Counted from the stretch's first letter, positions 46,979-56,853 are shown. The stretch: DNA of 64,000 bases from Cohaesibacter sp. ES.047 (GCF_900215505.1 NZ_LT907844.1:2452501-2516500), one strand, 5' to 3'. A program made the numbers and translations. Notes: a model not told the origin generated them from the sequence alone.

Positions 46979-47944
46979 ATGAGCCTGATGGAGCAGACAG
47001 ACCAGACAGCGACGCTGAACGGCACCGACATCACAATGGTTGATTTTGGTGGTGCAGACGTGCGCGACTATATCGCCTTGCTGAAGCCTCGGGTCATGTC
47101 TCTTGTTGTCTTCACCGCGTTCGTCGGTCTGGCGATTGCCCCCGGTTCCCTGCATCCGCTCGAATCCTTCATCGCGATCCTGTGCATTGCCATCGGTGGC
47201 GGCGCATCCGGTGCCCTCAACATGTGGTATGACGCCGACATTGATGCGGTCATGACGCGCACCGCCAATCGTCCCGTTCCCGCCGGGCGCATTTCGCGTG
47301 AGCAGGCCCTGAGCTTCGGGCTGTCCTTGTCGGTCGGCTCTGTGCTGATCCTCGGGCTGCTGATCAACTGGCTGGCCGCCGGGCTGCTGGCCTTCACGAT
47401 CTTCTTCTATGCTGTGGTCTACACCATCTGGCTCAAGCGCTCGACGCCGCAGAACATTGTCATTGGCGGTGCCGCAGGGGCCTTTCCTCCGATGATCGGC
47501 TGGGCGGCCGTGACCGGTTCCGTGACGATGGAATCGATCCTTCTCTTCCTCATCATCTTCATGTGGACACCACCCCATTTCTGGGCCTTGGCTCTGATCA
47601 AGAGCGAGGACTATCGCAAGGCCAAAGTGCCGATGCTGCCCGTCGTGGCTGGCGAGGCAGTCACCCGCGCTCAGATCCTGCTCTATTCAGTCCTGCTTGT
47701 CCCGCTGGGCATGGCGCCTGCCGCGCTCGGTTTCGCAGGCATAACCTACGCCGTTCTCTCTGCCGGGCTCGGAGCCCTGTTCCTTGTCGCAGCGTTGCGC
47801 GTCTACTTCATTCGCGAGGGTGCACCTGCCAAGAAGGCCGCCGGCCAGATGTTCGGCTTTTCCATCCTCTATCTGTTTGCGCTCTATGCCACACTGTTGG
47901 CAGAGCATCTCATCGGGCTGCCGATGCTCTCGGCGCTGATCTAG
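46979..47944 (+). CDS. ctaB: Protoheme IX farnesyltransferase (heme O synthase)
   Basis: 321 aa with about nine helices. ATG 46979 has AAAAGGGAGAG before it. The prenyltransferase Asp motifs are [19 protein letters not shown] near residue 85 and a second in the later loop ([16 protein letters not shown]). It adds the farnesyl tail to heme b for the heme a of subunit I. Part of the cox operon. Confidence 0.96.
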   Translation: MSLMEQTDQTATLNGTDITMVDFGGADVRDYIALLKPRVMSLVVFTAFVGLAIAPGSLHPLESFIAILCIAIGGGASGALNMWYDADIDAVMTRTANRPVPAGRISREQALSFGLSLSVGSVLILGLLINWLAAGLLAFTIFFYAVVYTIWLKRSTPQNIVIGGAAGAFPPMIGWAAVTGSVTMESILLFLIIFMWTPPHFWALALIKSEDYRKAKVPMLPVVAGEAVTRAQILLYSVLLVPLGMAPAALGFAGITYAVLSAGLGALFLVAALRVYFIREGAPAKKAAGQMFGFSILYLFALYATLLAEHLIGLPMLSALI

Positions 47945-47973
47945 CGCGCATTGGAACCCAAAAGGAGAAGACC

Positions 47974-48135
47974 ATGCCCCAGATCGTTGAAATGGTTCAA
48001 TTGAACCAAGAGCAGAAAAAACGTCAGCGCAATCGCTCCATCGCCATCGCGGTGGTGCTCGGGCTGCTGGTGGTCCTGTTCTACGCCGTCACCATCGTCA
48101 AGATGGGTCCGGGCGTGATGGATCGCCCTTTGTAA
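47974..48135 (+). CDS. Small single-helix oxidase-associated protein (CoxF-like)
   Basis: 53 aa with a very strong ribosome site (AAAGGAGAAGACC). A short N-terminal charged segment (LNQEQKKRQRNRS) leads to one membrane helix (IAIAVVLGLLVVLFYAVTIV) and a short end KMGPGVMDRPL. Position between ctaB and ctaG is that of the small protein called CoxF in rhizobial cox operons; sequence is too short to prove it. Probably a structural or assembly partner of the oxidase. Confidence 0.8.
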   Translation: MPQIVEMVQLNQEQKKRQRNRSIAIAVVLGLLVVLFYAVTIVKMGPGVMDRPL

Positions 48136-48180
48136 AGTGATTGACGACCAGACCTGTTCGAAAGAAAGACAAGAAACCCG

Positions 48181-48837
48181 ATGAGTGACACCAAGACCAT
48201 GCACAACAAGAGCCGGAAAGATCCCTCCAGCGCTAACCGGCGTCTGGCGATAGGTCTTCTTGTGTTTGTTGGTTGCATGGTCGGCATGGCCTATGCTGCG
48301 GTGCCTCTCTATCAGCTTTTCTGTCAGGTGACGGGGTATGGAGGCACCACGCAAGCCGCAGACACTGCCCCTGCTGGCCTGATTGATCGCAAGATCACGG
48401 TACGCTTCGATGCCAATGTCTCAGGTGGCCTGAATTGGAACTTTAAGCCGATCGACCGGCCGGTGACCATGAAGATCGGTCAAACCGCCCAGATCGCCTA
48501 TGAGGTGGTCAACAAGGGCAAGATCGCGACGTCTGGCACGTCGACCTTCAATGTCACGCCGCAGGCAGCAGGCATCTATTTCAACAAGCTGGAGTGTTTC
48601 TGCTTCACTGAACAGACCGTTCAGGCGGGCGAGCACGTCACCATGCCGGTGGTCTTTTTTGTCGATCCTGACATCGACTTGGATCCGAATTTGAAATCGA
48701 TCGATACGATCACCCTGTCCTATACGTTCTTTCCCGACGAAAAGGCGAACGCCAAAGCAAAAGAAGCTGCGGTGAAAGGAACCGGGACAGGCAGAGAACC
48801 AATTGAGCTGCGCGCAGGGGCGCAGCAAAAAAGCTAA
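48181..48837 (+). CDS. ctaG: Cytochrome c oxidase assembly protein CtaG/Cox11
   Basis: 218 aa. One N-terminal anchor (~22-42) and a periplasmic Ig-like copper-binding domain with FCQVTGYGG and the defining ECFCFTEQ copper motif. It delivers CuB to subunit I. A charged tail rich in Lys and Ala ends the protein. In the cox operon, 45 bases after the small protein. Confidence 0.97.
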   Translation: MSDTKTMHNKSRKDPSSANRRLAIGLLVFVGCMVGMAYAAVPLYQLFCQVTGYGGTTQAADTAPAGLIDRKITVRFDANVSGGLNWNFKPIDRPVTMKIGQTAQIAYEVVNKGKIATSGTSTFNVTPQAAGIYFNKLECFCFTEQTVQAGEHVTMPVVFFVDPDIDLDPNLKSIDTITLSYTFFPDEKANAKAKEAAVKGTGTGREPIELRAGAQQKS

Positions 48838-48857
48838 GGAGCTTGGAGGGACCCATA

Positions 48858-49697
48858 ATGGCTGAGGCTCATACCAAAAATCACGATTATCACATCATCG
48901 ATCCCAGCCCGTGGCCATTCATTGGCTCGGTGTCGGCCTTTGTGATGGCTGTCGGTGCGGTCACCTATTTCCATGACGGTCCGATCTGGTTCATGCTCAT
49001 CGGCCTGTTGGGCGTGCTCTATACCATGATTGCCTGGTGGCGCGATGTGATCAAGGAATCCCGCGCCGGTGACCATACGCCGGTGGTCCAGATGCACTTG
49101 CGTTACGGCATGATCCTGTTCATTGCGTCCGAGGTGATGTTCTTCGTGGCCTGGTTCTGGGCCTTCTTTGACGCGAGCCTCTTCGCCGGTGAAATTCAAC
49201 AATATGCCCGTGCCGAATTTACTGGCGGCACATGGCCTCCGCAAGGCATCGAAGTGATTGATCCGTGGCATCTGCCGCTGTTTAACACGCTTTTGCTGCT
49301 CGCGTCAGGCACGACGGTTACGTGGGCCCATCACGCCCTGATCGAGGAAGACAATGACAGCCTCAAATGGGGCCTCATCCTGACGGTCCTTCTCGGCGTC
49401 ATTTTCACCTGCGTGCAGGTCTATGAATATGTTTATGCGCCGTTCGGCTTCAAGGAAAGCATCTATGGGGCCACCTTCTTCATGGCAACCGGGTTCCACG
49501 GTTTCCATGTCTTCGTGGGAACGGTCTTCCTGATCGTCTGTCTTGTTCGTGCTTACAAGGGCCACTTCACCCCCAAGAAGCATTTCGGGTTCGAAGCTGC
49601 CGCATGGTACTGGCACTTTGTCGATGTTGTCTGGCTGTTCCTGTTCGCCTCCATCTATCTGTGGGGCAATGCGGGCGGCGTGATCGCCCACCACTAG
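48858..49697 (+). CDS. coxC: Cytochrome c oxidase subunit III
   Basis: 279 aa, seven helices. ATG 48858 with GGAGGG upstream; the TTG at 48843 is discounted. Conserved [19 protein letters not shown], with the buried Glu, and [19 protein letters not shown] and [15 protein letters not shown] mark subunit III, which stabilises the oxidase and its proton uptake. Follows ctaG closely. Confidence 0.97.
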   Translation: MAEAHTKNHDYHIIDPSPWPFIGSVSAFVMAVGAVTYFHDGPIWFMLIGLLGVLYTMIAWWRDVIKESRAGDHTPVVQMHLRYGMILFIASEVMFFVAWFWAFFDASLFAGEIQQYARAEFTGGTWPPQGIEVIDPWHLPLFNTLLLLASGTTVTWAHHALIEEDNDSLKWGLILTVLLGVIFTCVQVYEYVYAPFGFKESIYGATFFMATGFHGFHVFVGTVFLIVCLVRAYKGHFTPKKHFGFEAAAWYWHFVDVVWLFLFASIYLWGNAGGVIAHH

Positions 49698-49739
49698 ATG
49701 ATCTGCCCCACTCGCGGGCTAAGGGTCGAGAGACGAAAG

Positions 49740-49766
49740 AAAGGGTGGTCTTGCATCACCCTTTTT
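49740..49766 (+). terminator. Hairpin after coxC
   Basis: AAAGGGTG pairs with CACCCTTT over nine bases and is followed by TT, 43 bases past the coxC stop and 33 before the DUF983 gene. Probably partial termination within the operon. Confidence 0.6.
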
Positions 49767-49798
49767 GCATTAAGGCAAAGAGCAAAAAGAGAGGCGAT

Positions 49799-50185
49799 AT
49801 GGACAGCAACAAGGGCAGCGTGATGAAATCCGCACTGAGCGGCAAATGTCCTCGCTGCGGTCAGGGCTCGCTTTACAACGGTTTTCTCAAAATTGCCGAT
49901 CGCTGCGATGTCTGCGGTCTCGACTTTTCCTTTGCCGATAGCGGTGATGGCCCGGCGGTGTTTGTCATGACGATCGTCGGATTTATGGCGATGGGAGGTG
50001 TTCTCTACACCGAATTCGTCTATGAGCCGCCCCTGTGGGTTCTACCGCTCATTTGGGGGCCAGTGACGATCATCCTTTGCCTTGCCTTCCTTTACTGGTT
50101 GAAAGGCGCGCTCATTGCCCAGCAATTTTTGACCAAGGCCGAGCAGGGTCACATCTCGACAGTTGAACCGGATGATCAACACTAG
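49799..50185 (+). CDS. DUF983 domain-containing zinc-ribbon membrane protein
   Basis: 128 aa from ATG 49799 (AGAGAGGCG upstream). KCPRCGQGSLYNGFL and RCDVCGLDF form a CxxC-CxxC zinc ribbon, then two helices (~55-75 and ~82-105). DUF983 proteins are almost always encoded in alphaproteobacterial cox operons next to SURF1, so an assembly role is inferred. Confidence 0.88.
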   Translation: MDSNKGSVMKSALSGKCPRCGQGSLYNGFLKIADRCDVCGLDFSFADSGDGPAVFVMTIVGFMAMGGVLYTEFVYEPPLWVLPLIWGPVTIILCLAFLYWLKGALIAQQFLTKAEQGHISTVEPDDQH

Positions 50186-50307
50186 GCGTGGCAGGGGATA
50201 TTTTGCTCAGGAATGAACGAATTGAACGGAAAGCATATGCCTTGTTGGCATTCGGCATTATAACCGTTGAAGATGTTCCTGATTGTTGCTGTGAGATGGA
50301 TTGACGC

Positions 50308-51072
50308 GTGACCGGATCGACTAGAACACTCAAGATCGCGACCTTTACCCTGTTTGCGCTCGTCCTCCTATGCGCCCTCATCGCGCTGGGGACATGGCAG
50401 CTGCGCCGGCTGGAATGGAAGGAGCAACTGATCGCGGATGTCAATGCGCGCATCGAGGCCGCACCCGTTCCCGCCATGGGCCCGGACCAGTGGGCCGATC
50501 TCAGCCAGGAAGAAAGCGAGTATCTTCCGGTAACCGCCACGGGCACTTACAATCACGACCGCGAGGTCCATGTCTGGTTTCCGCTCAACAATCCAAGAGG
50601 CGGTGACTATGGCGGGTCTGGCTACTTCATTCTGACGCCCTTGACCACTGCCGAAGGCTGGACGGTGATCGTTAACCGCGGCTTCGTTCCCGAAACAATG
50701 AAACAGACCGAGACACGCCCCCAGACTCTCGTGGCGGGCGAGCAGACCGTCACCGGTCTGGTCCGGTTCGATGAACCCGAACACTGGAACAGCCCCAGAC
50801 CGGACAGGGAAAAGAATGTCTGGATCGGCCGTCAGGTGGACAAGATGGCGGGTTTCATGCTGCTCGATCAGGATCGTACTGCGCCTTACTGGATCGACCT
50901 TTTGAGCGGGCAGGGCGTCAATGGGCTGCCTCAGGGCGGCGAAACGCGTATCACTTTCCGCAATGCGCATCTCTCCTATGCCCTGACTTGGTTCGGATTG
51001 GCATTTGCGCTTATTGCGGTTTATGGCGCCTGGATCTATCGAAGCCTGCGCGGCCCATCAGCGCGAAGCTGA
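50308..51072 (+). CDS. SURF1 family cytochrome oxidase biogenesis protein
   Basis: 254 aa, GTG start. Two helices flank a periplasmic domain: N-terminal ALIALGTWQLRRLEWKE and C-terminal NAHLSYALTWFGLAFALIAVY, with VNRGFVP in the middle, the SURF1 signature set. SURF1 helps put heme a into subunit I. It closes the recognisable cox cluster. Confidence 0.95.
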   Translation: MTGSTRTLKIATFTLFALVLLCALIALGTWQLRRLEWKEQLIADVNARIEAAPVPAMGPDQWADLSQEESEYLPVTATGTYNHDREVHVWFPLNNPRGGDYGGSGYFILTPLTTAEGWTVIVNRGFVPETMKQTETRPQTLVAGEQTVTGLVRFDEPEHWNSPRPDREKNVWIGRQVDKMAGFMLLDQDRTAPYWIDLLSGQGVNGLPQGGETRITFRNAHLSYALTWFGLAFALIAVYGAWIYRSLRGPSARS

Positions 51073-51217
51073 GGCTGAGTTTGTGGAACGCAAAGACTGT
51101 CACTATATGTGATCGCATGGCCATTGACCTTAACGGCCAAACGGTTCATGCATCGACTGGACGGGGCTCTCCCGCCAATTTCAAAGCCCACACGACTGAC
51201 TTCAAGGAAAAATACAC

Positions 51218-51889
51218 ATGCTGGTGATCTTCGACTGCGACGGGACTCTGATCGATTCCGAAATTCTCTGGGCTCGGGCCAGCGTTGAAATTTTTCAGGA
51301 AGAAGAGCTCGAAATTGGCCTTGAGGATTACAACAGCACCTATGCGGGCATGACCAACGAGGAAATCATCCAGCAGATCGAAGCAGAGCTGGAGCGCTCG
51401 CTGCCGCATGATCTGACGGACCGCATCAACGATCTCGCCATGCGCAGGATCGACAAGCTCGAAGCCATCGAAGGCGCGCAAGAGATGCTCGATCAACTCG
51501 ACTATGCCCGGTGTATGTGTTCGAACTCGAGCTCCGAAATGCTGGAGGCCAATCTGCGCCGCACCGGTCTGTGGGATCGTTTCCGCCCCTATATCTATTC
51601 CGCCATCGAAGTTGGCACCAAGGCACCAAAGCCGGATCCCAATGTCTTTTTGCACGCGGCAACCACGCTTGATGTCGATCCCGCCGAATGCTTCGTCGTG
51701 GAAGACAGCTTTCATGGCGTGCAGGCGGCAAGCAACGCCGGCATGCGTGTGATCGGGTTCATCGGTGCTGGGCACACCTATCTGGGGCATGGTGAGCATC
51801 TGATGGATGCAGGCGCTGAGACGGTTGTTCGCCGCTTGGCGGAATTGCCCGCCACGATCGATGCGTTGAGCAGTTGGAAGCCAGAATAG
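51218..51889 (+). CDS. HAD-superfamily phosphatase/β-phosphoglucomutase-like hydrolase
   Basis: 223 aa. Motif I FDCDGTLIDSE with the nucleophile Asp near residue 6, motif II CSNSS, motif III Lys in TKAPKPDPNVF and motif IV VVEDSFHGVQAA are intact; a helical cap lies between motifs I and II. Subfamily IA; substrate is likely a sugar phosphate or similar small molecule. Encoded alone, 146 bases after SURF1. Confidence 0.9.
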   Translation: MLVIFDCDGTLIDSEILWARASVEIFQEEELEIGLEDYNSTYAGMTNEEIIQQIEAELERSLPHDLTDRINDLAMRRIDKLEAIEGAQEMLDQLDYARCMCSNSSSEMLEANLRRTGLWDRFRPYIYSAIEVGTKAPKPDPNVFLHAATTLDVDPAECFVVEDSFHGVQAASNAGMRVIGFIGAGHTYLGHGEHLMDAGAETVVRRLAELPATIDALSSWKPE

Positions 51890-52104
51890 CGGCAAGCGCG
51901 GCGGCAACCGTCGCCTGCCGCAATCGAGAGTCTTGTAAAATCGACGGGGTGTCCGGCTTTTTTACACTTGGCTAACCTTGACTAATTAAAGCCGTCACGT
52001 ACCCGGAATTCTGTACTACCCTGTCCCCATATTTTACGATTTGTGAAACCCGGTGTGGTTTGCTCAGGTTCGATTAAATTTTTAGCTACTGGGTAGGGTT
52101 ACGG

Positions 52105-52644
52105 ATGATGAGCAGATTTAACATGATAAGGCGATTACCAATCGCAATCATGACTGTCACATTGTTCCATTTCCCGGGTCTGGTGGCGACCAACGCAAAC
52201 GCAAAATCACTCCAAGAGCCAAAAGGCCCAACGATCCTGACCGTTGTTGGGCTGCTTTCCAATCACAATGGCGGCGGCAAAGCGCGATTTGATATCGGCA
52301 TGCTGCAAAGCCTTGGCACCAAGCGCCTGCACACCCGGACATGTTGTTCCGACACGGCGTCCGACTGGAAGGGCGTGCTGATGCGTAGTCTGCTCACGCA
52401 CGTGGGAGCCAGGGGCCATCGCGTGACCATCAGCGCACTGGATGGTTATCAGGTCGAAATACCCACCGAAGATTTCTACAAGCATGACGTTCTTCTTGCC
52501 TTTGAGCAGGATGGCAAACGCCTGACGGTGCGTACACGTGGCCCGTTGCGGTTGATCTATCCACACGACCACAATAGCGAATTACACGATCCCAAATATG
52601 CGGCGCGCTACGTTTGGCAGATCAGGAAGATAGACGTCAGATGA
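52105..52644 (+). CDS. Secreted molybdopterin-dependent-oxidoreductase-fold protein, partner of a GGDEF-EAL gene
   Basis: 179 aa with a signal peptide (IMTVTLFHFPGLVATNANA) and a mature domain whose end (ALDGYQVEIPTEDFYKHDV, GPLRLIYPHD, WQIRKIDV) matches the sulfite-oxidase-type molybdopterin-binding fold. At ~140 mature residues it is smaller than a catalytic SUOX domain; the Cys pair in TRTCCSDT is notable. Its TGA overlaps the ATG of the next gene (ATGA), so it likely serves as the periplasmic input of that signalling protein. Cofactor binding is not established. Confidence 0.72.
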   Translation: MMSRFNMIRRLPIAIMTVTLFHFPGLVATNANAKSLQEPKGPTILTVVGLLSNHNGGGKARFDIGMLQSLGTKRLHTRTCCSDTASDWKGVLMRSLLTHVGARGHRVTISALDGYQVEIPTEDFYKHDVLLAFEQDGKRLTVRTRGPLRLIYPHDHNSELHDPKYAARYVWQIRKIDVR

Positions 52645-54668
52645 AACATCGGTACAAATTGCTGGTCGTTACCTACCTGAGTGCCGTTGCTCTGCTTTTC
52701 TTGCTTGAGCTATCCCAGTTCAACAAGACCGATAGTCTTCGCATGCAGATCGAGGAAAGCTACCACATGACATCCGGCCGGGATGCGGGGTTGCGTCTCG
52801 AACTGGATTACCGGCGTTTCCGCACGAAGCTGACCAATTACATCCTGAATGATTCCGGTTTGCTCTCGACGGCCGGAAGCGATTATGTCGCGCATGAGGA
52901 TTTGATGACCTGGTTCGATATCTTCTGGAGCCGGATGTTTTCGATCAACAACACCGAATTCAATATCGTGAAACAGGAAGAGCCGGCTCTGGAGGAAGAA
53001 CTGGCTGCCTTGCGTCAAACGCTTCAGCGAATTGATCCCATTCTTCAGATCTTGAGGCCGGGTGATTTCAAAAGCTATCGTGCGGTCCGCGATGAGTTGA
53101 ACGGGCACGACAAACTGATCTCCACCTTTGCAAGCGCGGTGACCGGCAGTCGCATGCGGCAAGCGGATCGCCTGCAGAACAAATTGACCCATGCTCTGAA
53201 ATCCATGGACACCCTGCTGATTTCATCTGCGATTGGTGGTGCTCTGCTCATGAGCCTTATCGGTTTGGAAGCTCTGCGCGCCCGCAATGAGGAACAGAAA
53301 ACCCGGGCGCGTGAGGCACGGGTTCGGTTTCTGGCACAGCATGACACCCTGACCGGACTGAGAAACCGATCCTTTCTCAATGAGAAGGTCGCGGACTACA
53401 TCCAGACCTGCGATCGGGATGGGGGGAGCTTCCATCTGCTGTTGCTTGATCTGGACAAATTCAAGGATGTAAACGACACCTTCGGCCATCCAATGGGAGA
53501 CAGGCTGCTGAAAAAAGCGGCCTCTCGTATCGTCAACATCTTCTCTTCAACAGAGGATATCGTCTCGCGCCTTGGCGGGGATGAATTTGCAATCGTGATG
53601 TATGGCTCCCGTGATGACGCCAAGTCTTCGGCCCGGAAAGCGATCGACGCGCTGTCCTCGCCCTTCGAAATTGCCGGGCACGAGATTTGCATTTCGACCT
53701 CAATCGGTATTTCCTGCTATCCTCAGCTGTCCAGTTCTGTCGAAGACCTGATGCGTGATGCCGATCTGGCTCTTTACTCCGCCAAGAACAAGGGCCGCCA
53801 GACCTATGCGTTTTTTGAGCCTGCAATGAGCGTGGCGATCAAGCATCGCATGCTGCTGGAAGGCGACTTGCGCCGGGCACTGAGCAGTGAAACCGGCTCG
53901 GGTCTTGAGGTCTACTATCAACCGCAGGTCTCCCTCGATGACCGTGATGGCACCCGCCGCATTGTTGGCGTCGAGGCCCTCGTGCGTTGGTTCCATCCCA
54001 AACGTGGCCAGATCCCGACGATGGAATTTATCGAAATTGCAGAAACCGCCGGGCTGATTGACGAGCTATCGGACTGGATCATTCGCCAGGCTTGTCAGGA
54101 CGTTGTTCTGTGGCATGAGGCGGGTTATATGATCGATCTGTCGGTGAACCTGTCGCCGCTGCAGCTGAACAATCCCAACCTGCCGGAAGAACTGCTCGGC
54201 CATCTGGACCGGTGCGGTTTTGACCCCAATTACCTGACCCTTGAAATCACCGAAAGCGTCGACGTGAACGACACATGGGCCGCAGCCGCCATGCTGTCGC
54301 GCCTTGTCGACAAGGGCATTTCGCTGGCCATGGATGACTTCGGTACCGGCTACTCCAACCTTGGCTATCTAAAAAGCCTGCCGTTGAACACGCTCAAGAT
54401 CGACCGATCCTTCGTCATGTTGCTTGAGGAAAAGGAAGAGGACCGCAAGCTGGTGCGCGGTATTATCAACCTTGCCCGGGGCATGGGGCTTGAAGTCGTG
54501 GCAGAAGGGGTGGAAACCGAGAATCAGGTCGCGTTCTTGCGCGAAGCTGCCTGCGACATCGCGCAAGGCTATCTTTTTGGTCGCCCGATGCACAAGCTGG
54601 GCATGTTGGCCCTACTCAACGAAATGCACGACAGTGCGCAGCCGGAGCCGCTACAGCTCGAAGCCTGA
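52641..54668 (+). CDS. Membrane GGDEF-EAL cyclic-di-GMP enzyme
   Basis: 675 aa. TM1 at ~6-22, a helical periplasmic domain (~25-195, YHMTSGRDAGLRLELDYRRF), TM2 (~200-220), then GGDEF (~235-400; RLGGDEFAIVMYG intact, no RxxD inhibitory site) and EAL (~415-660). EALVRW, NLSPLQL, EITESVDV, MDDFGTGYSN, KIDRSFV and AEGVETE are all there, so both synthesis and hydrolysis of c-di-GMP are possible. Coupled translationally with the secreted protein upstream, which probably docks on its periplasmic domain. Confidence 0.93.
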   Translation: MKHRYKLLVVTYLSAVALLFLLELSQFNKTDSLRMQIEESYHMTSGRDAGLRLELDYRRFRTKLTNYILNDSGLLSTAGSDYVAHEDLMTWFDIFWSRMFSINNTEFNIVKQEEPALEEELAALRQTLQRIDPILQILRPGDFKSYRAVRDELNGHDKLISTFASAVTGSRMRQADRLQNKLTHALKSMDTLLISSAIGGALLMSLIGLEALRARNEEQKTRAREARVRFLAQHDTLTGLRNRSFLNEKVADYIQTCDRDGGSFHLLLLDLDKFKDVNDTFGHPMGDRLLKKAASRIVNIFSSTEDIVSRLGGDEFAIVMYGSRDDAKSSARKAIDALSSPFEIAGHEICISTSIGISCYPQLSSSVEDLMRDADLALYSAKNKGRQTYAFFEPAMSVAIKHRMLLEGDLRRALSSETGSGLEVYYQPQVSLDDRDGTRRIVGVEALVRWFHPKRGQIPTMEFIEIAETAGLIDELSDWIIRQACQDVVLWHEAGYMIDLSVNLSPLQLNNPNLPEELLGHLDRCGFDPNYLTLEITESVDVNDTWAAAAMLSRLVDKGISLAMDDFGTGYSNLGYLKSLPLNTLKIDRSFVMLLEEKEEDRKLVRGIINLARGMGLEVVAEGVETENQVAFLREAACDIAQGYLFGRPMHKLGMLALLNEMHDSAQPEPLQLEA

Positions 54669-54693
54669 TGGGACACGGGTTGCACAATCAAAA

Positions 54694-54751
54694 AAAGCCC
54701 GGGCGCCAAGCACATCTGTGCAGGTGCATCAGTGCTCGACAGCCGGGCTTT
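54694..54751. terminator. Bidirectional hairpin between GGDEF-EAL and gcvH
   Basis: AAAGCCCGG and CCGGGCTTT, nine perfect pairs, enclose a 40-base inner segment with a smaller stem (cacatctgtg...); A-run before, T-rich after. Sits between convergent stops. Confidence 0.75.
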
Positions 54752-54768
54752 CGTTTGGGACGCGCTGG

Positions 54769-55143
54769 TTAGTCGAGGTCTGCCACCAGAGCCTTGTATT
54801 CATCCTCGTTCATCAGATCATCAAGCTGTTTCTTGTTGGAGAGTTTGAGCTTGATGAACCAGGCATCCCCTTCCGGATCGGAATTGACCATCGCCGGATC
54901 CTCTTCAAGACTGCCGTTGGTTTCCACCACCTCGCCATCAAGCGGCGCATAGACTTCCGATGCTGCCTTGACGCTCTCGACAACAGCAGCTTCATCACTC
55001 TTTTCCAGAGTGGTGCCAACGTCGGGTAGCTCGACAAAGACAATATCGCCCAACTGGCTCTGGGCATAATTGGTGATACCGATGGTGGCGACGTCGCCCT
55101 CCACAGAAATCCATTCGTGTTCTTCACTGTAATAGGTGCTCAT
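54769..55143 (-). CDS. gcvH: Glycine cleavage system H protein
   Basis: 124 aa, normal size. The lipoyl lysine lies in VESVKAASEVYAPLDG near residue 60; N-terminal HEWISVEGDVATIGIT and C-terminal GDAWFIKLKL are family marks. H carries the aminomethyl group between P, T and L proteins. Encoded 78 bases after gcvT and under the same riboswitch. No gcvP follows; the operon ends at a terminator. Confidence 0.97.
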   Translation of the reverse strand: MSTYYSEEHEWISVEGDVATIGITNYAQSQLGDIVFVELPDVGTTLEKSDEAAVVESVKAASEVYAPLDGEVVETNGSLEEDPAMVNSDPEGDAWFIKLKLSNKKQLDDLMNEDEYKALVADLD

Positions 55144-55221
55144 TGATCTGGCGTCCTTTTGATCAACTGGTCGTTTGAACGGTCTGGCCGAACTGCCATG
55201 GTGGCAGCTTGGGCGTGATTA

Positions 55222-56358
55222 TCAAGCTTTGCGAACATAGTGCTGCGGAACAAAGGGCATACTTGCCACTTCGGCCTCAATGATCCGCTTGCGCACGATG
55301 AGATTGACTTTGGTTCCTGCCACTGCATGCTCCGGCAGTACATATCCCATGGCGATGGGGGCCTGAAGACTGGGAGCAAAGCCGCCTGAGGTCACGATGC
55401 CGATGCTCTCGCCATCAGGGGACTGGATTTCCGTGCCTTCCCGCGCCGGGGCCTTGCCCACAATCTTGAGACCCACCCGAATGCGTGACGGACCTTCGCT
55501 AAGGCCAGTCAGAATGCGCTCCGCTCCGGGGAACCCGGCTTCTTCGCGCCGACGCTTCTGAATCGCCCAGCCAAGATCCGCTTCAGCCGGATCAATCTCG
55601 GTGGTGAGGTCGTGACCATAAAGGCAAAGACCGCTTTCAAGCCGCAGGCTGTCGCGGGCGCCAAGTCCCGCAGGCTCAACTTCCGGCTCTGTAAGCAAAA
55701 GGCGGGCAAGGCGTTCGGCATCTTGTTGGTCGCAGGAAAGCTCAAAGCCGTCCTCGCCGGTATAGCCGCAACGGGATATGACAACCTCGATCCCATCGAT
55801 GACATCGAGCGTTTGCGACATGAAGGTCAGCCCGTCTGCCTTGCCGGAATGGCGCTTGAGGGCATCAATGGCCTTGGGGCCTTGCAGGGCAATGAGGGCT
55901 TTGCTGTCGAGCGGCGTCAGCGTAATGCCATCGGGAAGGTTGGCTTTCAGATGGGCATAGTCGCCATCCTTGCACGCGCCATTGACCACCAGCATCAAGG
56001 TGCCATCAAGCGAGGGATCCTCTGGTCGGGTGACAATGAAATCATCAATGATGCCGCCTGCGTCATTGAGAAGGACGCTGTATCGCATGCGCCCAACGCC
56101 AAGCTTGGTAAAGGCCGACGGCGTCAGGCTTTCAAGAAAGCGCGCAACACTTTCATGGTCGGCGCCCTTAAGCAGGGCCTGCCCCATGTGCGACACATCA
56201 AACAGAGAGGCGCTCTCTCGGCAGTGCAGATGTTCGGCCATGATGCCGGCGGGATATCGCACGGGCAGGGCATAGCCCGCAAAGTCGACAAGGCTGCCGC
56301 CCAGTTCCACATGCAGATCGTAAAGAGGGGTCTTTTGGGTAGCACTGAGATCAGCCAT
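55222..56358 (-). CDS. gcvT: Glycine cleavage system aminomethyltransferase T
   Basis: 378 aa. ATG 56358 is chosen (AGGA eight bases upstream) over the adjacent ATG 56361. LSATQKTPLYDLHVELGG starts the protein; SLFDVSHMGQ, the folate-binding GYTGEDGFEL and LGARDSLRLESGLCLYGHD are GCV_T landmarks. It transfers the methylene unit to tetrahydrofolate and releases ammonia. Regulation by the glycine riboswitch ~85 bases upstream. Confidence 0.97.
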   Translation of the reverse strand: MADLSATQKTPLYDLHVELGGSLVDFAGYALPVRYPAGIMAEHLHCRESASLFDVSHMGQALLKGADHESVARFLESLTPSAFTKLGVGRMRYSVLLNDAGGIIDDFIVTRPEDPSLDGTLMLVVNGACKDGDYAHLKANLPDGITLTPLDSKALIALQGPKAIDALKRHSGKADGLTFMSQTLDVIDGIEVVISRCGYTGEDGFELSCDQQDAERLARLLLTEPEVEPAGLGARDSLRLESGLCLYGHDLTTEIDPAEADLGWAIQKRRREEAGFPGAERILTGLSEGPSRIRVGLKIVGKAPAREGTEIQSPDGESIGIVTSGGFAPSLQAPIAMGYVLPEHAVAGTKVNLIVRKRIIEAEVASMPFVPQHYVRKA

Positions 56359-56442
56359 CATCTCTTTCCTGTTCAATCGGCGCACGAAAGCGCCCGGGGT
56401 TGCACGGGTGCGTCTGGAAACCGGACAGGTTCCAATAGCATC

Positions 56443-56660
56443 GGTGCCTCCTCTGTCACAGAACCTGAGAGATTTCCCATCCCGCTCAGCCCATCGGGGT
56501 CTATGCGGTCCGGTTGCTTCCTTCGGTGAGCCGGGAACGATGCCCGCGGCTGCTTTCCAGAGTGTCGCTGGCCGGGCGGTCCTTTGTGCCTGAGAGTTTC
56601 CGAGGCGGTTGCTCCTTCGGCGCAATCGGATATTTGATCCTCTTGCTCTCCCGCTGGCCT
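56443..56660 (-). ncRNA. Tandem glycine riboswitch
   Basis: On the minus strand the leader holds two gcvT-type aptamers in a row: GGGAGAG...CGCCGAAGGAGCAA...AAACTCTCAGGC then AAAGGACCG linker, ACTCTGGAAAG...CACCGAAGGAAGCAA...AATCTCTCAGG and CAGAGGAGGCACC. Aptamer 1 is roughly 56580-56660, aptamer 2 roughly 56443-56565. Glycine-bound riboswitch switches gcvT-gcvH on. The remaining 56661-56853 stretch is promoter and spacer. Confidence 0.95.
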
Positions 56661-56853
56661 GATGCAGCAAATCCGCTGGGGCTTCCCCTCGGGCTCACCG
56701 CAGGTTGGATCGCGACATTAATCCTGTTGGCTTCAAGTTGCTTGGGAGGGGGGGCAAAGTCAAGCCGGTATTTCTCGCCCGAACAAAAAGCTGAGGGAAA
56801 CGGAAAGGCGGCGTTGTTGCCCTAAAACGTCTTTTGCCACTCCGGCGATGATC

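Noticed and set aside
51958-51996. GGCTTT...AAAGCC pair after the HAD gene
   Set aside because: The loop is over 25 bases with no stable inner stem, too weak to call a terminator.
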